16,284 nt of DNA, from contig DAHUYW010000058.1 of NCBI GenBank assembly GCA_027306915.1, positions 1-16,284 of the forward strand. The letters are read 5' to 3'. The stretch is from Spirochaetales bacterium (lineage in GTDB: Bacteria > Spirochaetota > Spirochaetia > DAHUYW01). Every line of letters begins with the position of its first letter. Within the stretch, counting starts at the first letter, position 1. The notes below the pieces were generated by a model that was given only the letters and a program-made list of their open reading frames with translations, did not search any database and was not told the origin of the DNA. The position numbers and the translations under genes were made by a program. Shown here piece by piece: positions 1 through 9,500 of this stretch.

Positions 1-162
1 CATCGCGAAGGTCAGGACGTCCCGCTTCTCAAGCGGCTTGTCCGGCTCGTCGGTCACCGGAAACTCCTCCGCGTACTCCACGTGCTGCCTCCCCTCCCGC
101 CTGAGCCAGCCGATCGCCTTGTTGTGAGTGATTCGCACGAGCCAGCCCTGCAACTTCGTCAC
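1..162 (-). pseudogene. ECF-type RNA polymerase sigma factor, internal fragment (truncated)
   Basis: Read on the minus strand, bases 162 to 1 translate without a stop to a segment containing KLQGWLVRITHNKAIGWLRR, then an acidic linker ending EPDKPLEKRDVLTFAM at the window edge. The G-W-L-x-R-I-x-x-N-x-A-x-x-W-L-R-R pattern is typical of regions 2.3-2.4 of sigma-70 family ECF factors, which melt and bind the -10 element. Upstream in the same frame (163-237) the sequence no longer resembles region 2.1-2.2, and a stop lies at 238-240. The N-terminal part therefore appears to be missing, and I mark this as a remnant. Regions 3-4 would lie beyond the left edge. The family call is fairly secure; the claim of truncation is an inference and could instead reflect an upstream frameshift. 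ECF factors often sit beside surface or regulatory genes, but this one points away from the giant gene. Confidence 0.6.
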
Positions 163-514
163 GGTCAGCCGCGGGCATACGCAAGGCCGTGCCGCGGCCG
201 AAACGAGGGAGCGCTCGGCAAGAACGATGATTCCGTGCTAAGTTATACGCTGCCTAGTCCACTTGGGGTGCAATGAGTTGTCGCCGAACAGGTCGTTGAC
301 GATACCGTCTATGCGGACGACGACGCCGCCATGAGCAGAGTGGGGCCGGTTCTTCTCTCGCTTCCCGGGCGGCGATGTGCCTACCGCCGGTACTCCAGCG
401 CTTGGAGCCAGGGGCAGCAGTTCACCATACGAACGGCCGTGGCATCCTCGTCACCACGTCCAACGGCGTCACCCGCGCAGGCGTCGGCGGGAACCACGCA
501 GGTGTAGGTGCCAG
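163..514. other. No supportable gene; leader of the giant surface-protein gene
   Basis: About 350 bases separate the sigma-factor remnant from the giant gene. Short open frames exist on both strands, for example plus-strand 375-518 (47 codons) and an unstarted minus-strand frame at about 447-238, but none matches a family I recognise. The plus-strand frame ending at the TGA of 516-518 overlaps the chosen GTG start of the giant gene at 515. That would permit translational coupling if the small frame were real, but I see no evidence that it is. No convincing -35/-10 pair, terminator or RNA gene was found. The giant gene's promoter presumably lies here. Confidence 0.4.
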
Positions 515-3500
515 GTGACGACCGGGCTCGACGTAAAGAGGCTGCGCAAGCCGCTCCTGTGCTTGGCTTTGTTCTCTTTGTCGGTAGGGATGTACGCGCA
601 GACCTTCGCCCCGACACGCTTCCCTCATCAGGGCCCTCAGTACGTCGACTCGAATGCGATGACCCAAAACTGGCTCTATTCGGGCGCCAATACGGCTACC
701 GGGGATTACACCGGCGCCAACGTCGTCTTCTTTTCGGTTCCCGACACGACCACGAGCACCCTCTACTTCGCGGTCAGGAACCCCGATGTCGACGCAGACG
801 CTACCCTGGCGAACAGCGAGCCGGACCTTTCGGTAGCCAACGGACCGCCCTGGGTCAACTACACGCTCATCGGCGGTACGGGCGCCTATTCGGCCGCCGC
901 AGGCCAACACTTGACCTACGCCAACGCAAACAGCGGCGGGACGGTGCTCGACACGATTGCCGGCAGCAGCTATACGGGGGCATTTCGCGTCGGAACCTGG
1001 GTGTACTTCAATGGCGTCTTGCCGAAGCAGGGTGAGCACATTGGAAACAGGTACTACTTTCGTCTGACTGCGGTAACGCCTGGGTACGGCGTGCAGGAGT
1101 TCAAGCACTGCTATCAGTTTGACGTCTCGCTCGCGAACAGCGGCACACCGACTGGGCTCTCGAGCGGCTACGCCTTCAGCTATGACATCACCTTCGCCCA
1201 GCTCTCCGCTGCCGTTTCAACGGCAGAAACCTGGGACTTCTACCCCTTCGTGCCGTACGGTTCGGGAAGTCCGATGACCGCGACGACCAATGCCTTCAAC
1301 TACGCCGGCAGCAACACTATTGTGGTCAATGCGTGGGACGACAACCTCGGTGTCTCCCAAGGGGTCGCCGGCTTTCCGATGGGATCCGGCACCGCGACGA
1401 ATACCTACACGGTTTCCTCCGCCCAGACCAACGCGACCTGGCATCTCCAAATCGCGACAACCGGCAATCTAGGCGGGCGCGCTTCGGGCGCCGCGGAGCT
1501 CTACTTCTCCGTCGGGGGGAAGCTTCTGCCGATCTACACGACCCCCTACTCCGGACCGGCGCCCGATCACTTTGTCTTGAGCCCGTCGAGCTCGAGCGGC
1601 CTGACCGGCACCAATCTGTCCTACCGGGCGCAGCTCGTCGATGCGGGCGGCAATCCGCTCAGCTACATTGCCACCGTCAAGGTCGCGACGACGGGAGGCG
1701 CCCTGATCAACGGAGTGTCGGGGACACAGACCCTGACAACCGACACGACGGGCGGCGTGAACTTCACCGTCAGCGACGCACCCGCGGAAACGGTCAACCT
1801 CGGCCTCACCTCCGACGGCACGGGCGGCACGACGAGCCTTCCGGGGGTCGACGGGAGCGCGACCGCGGCGTTCACGACCAATCCCAATCCGACCGTGAGC
1901 AGCGCGAATGATTTGACCTTTGCCCAGGGAAGCACCGCCAATCAACCCGTGATAACGATCTCGGCGAACGGAGGCACCCGGCTCACCACGAACGGAATCA
2001 AGATCCAGATTCCGTCGAGTCTCTCGGCCAACTTCGGCACGACGCCGCCCAATGCGGTGCTGACCGCGGGAACGGGCACCCTGGGCACCCCGACGGTTTC
2101 TGGGAACGTGGTGACGATCCCCATAACCGCAGCCTTGAGCACCCATGCGGTCGTCACGGTCGGGTCGGTCACCCCGATCTCCTATACCTCCACCAACTCG
2201 GCATCCTCGGGCTTCCTGCAGCTTTCCTTCGACGGAGGAGCGACCTATCCGGTGAGCGACAACAAAATCGTGGTGGTCCAGGCGCCGCTCTACACGTGGA
2301 ACGGCTCGACCTCGACGGCCTGGAACAACGGGTCCAACTGGACGCCGGCAATCGCCGGCGGGCCTCCGACCACGGCGAACGTGCGCATCTCCGCCGCTCC
2401 CCTGTACCCGATCGTCACCACGACGACCGGCAACGGCGGCGGCTCGACCATCACTGCGAACAATCTGATCGTCGACGCGGGTGCTTCGCTCACGCTGAAT
2501 GGAGCGACTGCCATCACCGTCAACGGGGCCTTCTCCAACTCCGGCACCTTCACCTTGAACGGCAACGAGAGCGTCAACCTCACCAATTCGACCGCGACCG
2601 GAACGGTGGTCTACGCCGGAACCGGAAGCTACACCGGGCTCGCGATGGGAACGAGCTACTACAACCTCACCGTAAGCAGCGGCACCTACACCTTAAGCTC
2701 CAACATCACCGTCAACGGAAACGTCACCCTCTCGGGGGGGACGGTCAGCGCCGGCTCGCAGACGATCGGCCTCTACGGGAACTGGACCGACAGCGGGGGA
2801 ACCTTCACGGCGGGTTCCTCGACCCTCCAGCTCATGGGAACGAGCACGTCGGTGATCAGCGGGGCGGTCGCGCCGAACGGCTTCAACGCTTTCACGTGCA
2901 CCGCCGCCGGCAAGAGCATTCAGTTTGCGACCGGCACCACGCAAACCCTCGGGGTCCTCACGATCACCGGATCACCGTCTTCCAACATTTCGCTCGCCGG
3001 CACAAGCGCCGCGACCTGGACGATCAACGTTGCCAGCAGCAGCGTCTCGTACGCAAACATCGCCTATTCGACCGTGAGCCCGGGACAAACGGCGTACTAT
3101 TCCACGAACTCCGGCAACAACAGCGGATGGACCTTTCAGTCGTTCACGGCGTGGACGGGCGGCGCCGGCAGCACCTCGTGGGCGACCGCAGGGAACTGGA
3201 GCAATGGGGTCCCGTCGACCGGCGTCAACGTAACGATCAACCCCGCCTCCTATCAGCCGGTTCTCGCCGCCGCGACGGCGAGCCTCGGCAGCCTCACGAT
3301 CGCATCGGGGGCGACGCTCGACCTATCCGGCTTCGGCACCGGCCTGAATGCATCGGGCACGATGACGGTCAACGGAACCCTCAAGATGCAGGGTGGGGAA
3401 ACCCTGACGAACGTCACCGGTATCACGGGGACCGGCACCGTTCAGCTCTACGGGACCGGGTCCTACACCGTGCCGAGCTTCTCCTACTACGCGCTGACCG

Positions 3501-6500
3501 TCAGCGCGGGCGGGATCTTCAACCTCGCAAATCCGCTCATCGTAGCAAGCAACCTCACCGTCTCCGCCGGAACGCTTGCGGCGGGGGCAAACAGCATCAC
3601 CGTCGGAGGGAACCTCAACTTCAGCGGGATCACCGCCTACTCCGGGAGCGGTCTCGTGACGATGGACCCGTCCACGACGGCGACGCTGCGCTCCGGGGGC
3701 CAGACGCTCCCCGCTTTGACCGTCAGCTCGGGAAGCGTAAGCCTGGGAGCGCCCTTGACCCTTTCGGGCAACCTGTCGATTTCCTCCGGCGCGACGCTCA
3801 ACGGCAGCAGCTCGACCCTCAGTGTCGCCGGAACCTGGGACAACCTTGCCGGCGCAACGGGCTTCTCCGCGGGGACGGGCACTGTCAGCCTCACGTCGAC
3901 GACGAGCCAGCAGGTGCTCGGATCGACCTCATTCAACAATCTCTCGTGCACCGTCGCGGGCCAAACCATGCAGTTCGCGGCGGGCGCCACACAGACCGTC
4001 ACCGGGACCTTCACCGTCACCGGCACCCCCGCCGGCACGATCAAGCTCCTCAGCACGAGCTCCGGAAGTCAGTGGTTCATCAGTGCCGCCGCCTCGAGCA
4101 TCGCGTACGCCTGGGTGCAGGACAGCGGGGTCACCGGCGGCGCCAACATCGGCACGACCGCCGACAGCAGTCACAATAACGGAAACAACACGACGAGTCC
4201 GCCCACGACCCCGGGGTGGGTCTTTCCGTCGGCCTCTTCCATTTCTTGGACCGGTGGCACGAGCACGAGCTGGAACGTCGGCTCCAACTGGAGCTCGGGC
4301 TACGTTCCGAATTCCGGCGATACGGTCACGGTGAACAATGTAGGCGCTCAACCGGCAACGCTGACCGCCAACGTCACCCTGGCAGGCCTCACCGTCGGGA
4401 GCGGAGCAACCGTCGACCTCGCGGGCTACGCGCTCGCCGCAACTGGCAGCGCAAGCCTTGGCGGAACCGTTGGAAACAGCTCCGGAAGCACGGCGAGCTT
4501 CACCGTGTCGGCGGGAGGCTCCACGACGGTGACGAATACCGCGTCGATTTCAGGCGGGGGCAATCCGGTCACTATCTCGCTCGGAGGCACCGTGAACGGC
4601 GGATTCGGCCTCACCCTCAACGCGGGATCGAGCACGGTGAGCATAGCGGGGACCGTCGGCGGCACGACCCCGCTTGCCTCGCTGACGGTAAGCTCGACCA
4701 ATGGGGCAGCAAACGCGATCGATCTCCAAGCGGTGACGACGAGCGGCGCTCAGAGCTATAGCGGCGCGCTCACCGTCGCCGGGACACTGACGGTGAACAC
4801 GGCAGGATCGGGCGTCTCGGTGAGCGGGGCTACCACGATAGTAGCGGGAGGCGGGACGATCACGCTTACCGGAAGCAGCTCGGGCAACGTCGTCAGCATG
4901 GGGAGCGTGAACGGAGCTCAGCCGCTGTCGATCACGGCCGGAGGCGGATCCGTCGCTCTTGGAGTGGTCGGAGGCACCGTCTCGGTCAGCTCGGTATCCG
5001 TCGGCGGGACAACCGCTCCGACGATTGGAATCCAGAGCGTCACGTCAGTGGGAACGCAGAGCTACGGCGGCAGCGTGACGCTGGGGGCGAGCGCGACACT
5101 GACCACGACGAACTCGAACGTGACCCTGAGCTCCACGGTGAACGGCACGAGCGCGGGAGCGCAGGGGCTCACGGTGAGCGCGGGGAGCGGCCTGGTGAGC
5201 ATCGGGGGAGCGGTCGGCGGGACGACAGCGCTTTCGACGGTAAGCCTCACATCGAGCGCGGCGGCGGCGAACGCGATCACGATGCAGAGCGTGACCACCT
5301 CGGGGGCGCAGGGCTACACCGGCAACGTCACCCACGGGGCGAGCGCGACGCTCACGACCACCAACAGCAACGTCACCTTCAGCGCCGGGGTCAACGGGAC
5401 GGCCGCCGGGACACAGGGGCTGACCGTGAGCGCGGGAAGCGGACTGGTAGGCTTCGGGGGAGCGGTCGGCGGGACGACCGCGCTGGCGTCGCTGTCGGTA
5501 ACATCGAGCGCGGCGGCCGCGAATGCGATAACGATCCAGAGCGTGACGACCGCGGCGGTGGGCGGGACCCAGAGCTATACGGGAAACGTGACTCTCGCCG
5601 CGGCGGCGACGCTTACGACGAACAACAGCGCCGTGACCTTCGGCGGGACGGTCGACGGGACGGCGGCAGGTGCCGACGGGCTGACGCTGGCGCTTGGCAG
5701 CGGGACGGCGAGCGCGGGAGGCACGATCGGCGGGACGAAGGCGATCGGGGCGCTTGTGCTGACCTCGGGCACGCTGGCGATGGGGAGCTACGGGCTGTTC
5801 GTGGGGGGCAACGTGTCGCGTACCGGCGGGGTATTGACCTCGGGGGCGATGGTGACGCTGAACGGCACGGCGGCCGGGCAGACGGTCGACTTCACCGGCG
5901 CGACGCTCACGAGCCTGACGGCGGACAACACCTACGGAACCGCGCCGCAGGTGACGCTTGCCTCGGCGGTGACGCTGCCGGCGGGCGGGGTGTTCAGCGA
6001 CACGGCGGGCACGCTCAACATGAACGGCCATGCGATCGCCGTGGGGGGGACGGCGAGCCGGGGGGCGACCATCGAGAACACGGGGGCGGCGGCCCTCTTC
6101 TCGGTGACCGGAGCGACGACGTTGACGGGCAACGCGTCGATCACGACCAATGGAGCCAACGCAACGTTCGGCTCGACGGTGCAGTCGCCGACCACGGCCT
6201 ATTCGCTGTCGGTGACGAAGGCTGGTGCGACGCTGACCTTCGGGGGGGCGGTAGGAGGGGGAGGCAATCCGCTCTTAAGCCTGACGACGGATGCGGGGGG
6301 CACGGTTGCGCTGAACGGCGGGGCGGTGACGACGACCACGACGCAGGGCTACGGGGGGCCGGTGACGCTGGGGGCCGCGACGACGATCAGCACGACGAAC
6401 AGCAACGTCACCTTCAGCTCCACGGTGCAGTCGCCGACGACGGCCTACGCCCTGGGCGTGACGAAGGGCACCGGGACGCTGACCTTGAGCGGCGCGGTGG

Positions 6501-9500
6501 GAGGCGGGGGCAATCCGCTCTTGAGCCTGACGACGGACGCGGGAGGCACGGTTGCGCTGAACGGCGGGGCGGTGACGACGACCACCACCCAGGGCTACGG
6601 GGGGCCGGCAAGTCTGGGGTCGGCGGCCACGACGCTGACCACGACGAACAGCAACGTGACCTTCAGCGGGACGGTGGACGGGGCGGCGGCAGGGGCCGAC
6701 GGACTCTCGGTAGCCGTGGGCGGCGGGCTGGTCAGCTTCGGCGCGGCGGTGGGTGGGACCATACCCCTCGCCTCGTTATCGGTGACGTCGAGCGCCCCCG
6801 TGGCGAACGCGATCACGATCCAGAACGTAACAACGTCGGGCGCCGCGCCGACCCAGCAGACCTACACGGGCGCGGTCACCCTCGGCGCAAGCGCGGTGTT
6901 TACGGCGAACAACGGCGCTATCAAGTTCACTTCGACGATCGACGCGACAACAGCAGGCGTTGAGGGTATCACCTGCGCGGCGGGAACCGGGACGGTCACC
7001 ATAGGGGGAGCGATCGGAGGGTCGACTCCCATCGGGAACCTCACGATCAACTCCGGCAGCGTCGCCTTCGGAGCAAACAACGTCACCCTCTACGGGAACT
7101 GGACCAATGTAGCAGGTTCTTTCAGCTTCACCTCCGCCGCAACCGTCACCTTTGAGACCGGTGCCGGTGCCGGCACTCCGACGGTCACGAGCTCGGGCTC
7201 CTCCTTTGCGAATATCACGATCTCCAAGGGATCCGGAACGGGAACCGCCTTGTCGACCACCGATGCCCTCTCCGTCACGGGAACGACTGGGGTGCTCTTG
7301 AGCACCGCGAACGACTCGCTGAACGTCGAGAGCTACAGCTTCACGATCAGCAAGCTCTCCTTCAACGGCGCGAACGGCACGTTCCTTCTCTCCGGCAACC
7401 AGCCTACACAGTCGATCACGAGCTTCGACACGGCAAGCGGGAGCGTGGAGTACGAGGGAGGGGTGACGGCGAACATCGCAATTTCCACCGGGCCCGCCAA
7501 CACCTTCTACAACCTCGTCATCAACAGCCCGGGAGGAAGCTACACCCTTACCAGCTCGATAACCGTAGAGAACAATCTCTGGATCCTTGCGGGGGCACTC
7601 GCGGCAGGCAGCAGCTCCATCACGCTTGGCCACGACTGGAACAAGGCGGGCGGGCCGTACGGGAGCTTTGCCCCCGGGACTGGAACCGTCACCTTGGACG
7701 GCGCGGTGAACTCGGGGCTCAGCCCCGCCTACACCTACACGATCTCGGGCAGCAACAGCTTCTATCGTCTGGTGTGCGACTATACCCTGGTTTCCCAGAA
7801 CGCCGGAGCGACGATCGACATCGAGGCGGGGACGACGCAGACAATTCTCGCCGGAGGGGGCTATCTCGATGTTCAGGGCAGGGTCGATAGCCCCGTGGGG
7901 AACTATGCCGGAAACTGGATCACCGTTCAATCAACGTCGCCTCCGACCCAGTGGGATTTCAACCTGACGAACGGTGCCGCCCTGAATCTTCTCAAATACG
8001 TCACGATTCGGGATTCCAGGGCGACGCCCAACAACGTGCCGGTTCCCGCGAACGTGAACGCGGGCGCCGCCTACAACGACACGAGCTGGCTGACGACGAT
8101 TCCGGTGGTCGCAAGCTGGACGGTCGACTCGAACAACGATGGAAAGATCGACGGGATCGTGGTCCAGGTCGCCGCCGCGGTCAACGACGATTTCTCGGGA
8201 TTCCACGTCAGCGTAAGCGGCTACACCGTTGCCGGATTCTCGACAAACGTTGCGGGATACACCGGAGGGCCGCAGGCGAACGATCAGTACTTCACGATCC
8301 TTCTCAATCCCGGACCAAATCTCGACACGAACGCGACCCCGACCTGGACCATCACCTCCAATTCGACGCTCCTCGACTATGCGACGGGGAATCAATATGT
8401 GGGCCCCTCGAACGTGGTTTACACGCCGAGCGACATCGCGCCTCCGATCGTTGCCTACTCCCTCGCCATCGCCGGTATGAATCAGCTGTTCGTCGCCTTC
8501 TCCGAGCCGGTCGTAGAGTCCGGCGGGGCGGCGGTGGCGCCGGCCGACTTCACCTTCTCGAACGGAGCGACCGTGACGAACCTGACCCCGGTCCTGACCG
8601 CAGGCGGGGGGACCCAGCAGGTTCTCCTGACTCTCAGCCAGAGTGTGACCGCAACCGACGAGCTTGCTCCGACGACCTTCACCGTGAGCGCCCTGAGAGA
8701 CCTGGCCGCGCCGAGCGGAACGGCCCCGCCGACCGGACTTACCAACGGCCCAAACTCGATTCCCGCGACCCTGCGCACTCACCGCATCTCCGACCTCGGC
8801 CTCGGGCTTCCGGGCCAGGGGATCGTCGAGCCGATCTGGGCCAAGGACCAGTCGCAGGTGGATCCGCTGCGCGGTGGGGCAGGCATCATCCACACCTTCG
8901 ACGGCTCAGGTTGGCTCCAGGCACAGACAATCACCATGCAGAGCTATGTCACCGACTCCTACGCGACGGCGGGAAGCCTTGTCGTAAGCGTCCGCTTCGA
9001 TTCCGGAGTGTCGAGCTCTCTCAAGAGCGGAAACCTTTGGCTGCCGCCGTTCAATACGACGCAGTACAACGGAATTGTCCCTTACGCCGACCCCGCGGCG
9101 CAAACCGTGAGCTCCGCACTCGACACCCCGAACCAGCATATTCGCGACTCGGTCGTTCCCTCGACGAGCTCGCTCATCAAGTCGGGCAACACGATCCAGT
9201 TCTTCTTTGAGATCGCGGGCCCCGATCCGCTCCTCTGCGCCTCGCTGCCGAACCCCGGCGCTTCCAATTGGTATCAGCTCGTGCAGCCGTGGGCTTTCAA
9301 GCTGCAGAACATTGCGACTCAGCGCGGCGAGGTCACGATTCTCCACAACGTCATCAACCCCAACTACGGGGAGCACACCAACCTCGTGTACACCGTCACT
9401 CAGGGCGGCATGGTGACGATCAACGTGTTCGATCTTGCGGGCGACCTAGTGAACACCCTCTACAGCGGGCAGGAGGGGCCCGGCCAGTATTCGACCAGCT

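Larger units (their letters stand above)
4237..8097 (+). repeat. Large beta-strand module 3, expanded by an internal tandem array
   Basis: It opens with SWTGGTSTSWNVGSNWSSG and closes near 7755-8097 with a block carrying GATIDIEAGTTQTI, a Q-W-D-F-N-L strand, YVTIRDS and N-D-T-S-W. Start and end match modules 1 and 2, yet this copy is three to four times longer. The extra length is filled by tandem units of about 82 residues, roughly 4640-7030, with a different codon flavour. The expansion reading is an inference from the shared boundaries. Confidence 0.55.

Noticed and set aside
238..447. Minus-strand frame ending R-I-D-G-I-V-N-D-L-F-G...
   Set aside because: It has no start codon, no recognised family and is short. 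It is possibly debris, but not supportable as a gene.
281..509. Plus-strand frame with GQQFTIRT, reminiscent of a FecR motif next to an ECF sigma factor
   Set aside because: Only about eight residues fit, the following sequence lacks the V-R-G-T pattern, and the orientation does not match a fecI-fecR pair with the minus-strand sigma fragment.
5042..6667. Regular repeats that might suggest a CRISPR array
   Set aside because: The unit is about 250 bp, stays in frame, and encodes beta-strand protein repeats. There are no short identical repeats separated by unique spacers.
5045..7930. Long minus-strand open frames of up to 384 codons opposite the giant gene
   Set aside because: They arise because GC-rich repeat codons give few stops on the other strand. 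They are Arg/Pro/Ala-rich, show no family features, and the plus frame has a signal peptide, domains and consistent repeats.
7951..9210. Plus-strand 419-codon open frame overlapping the 3' part of the giant gene
   Set aside because: It is out of frame with the recognisable FlgD-like C-terminus, has Arg-rich low-information sequence, and no ribosome binding site.
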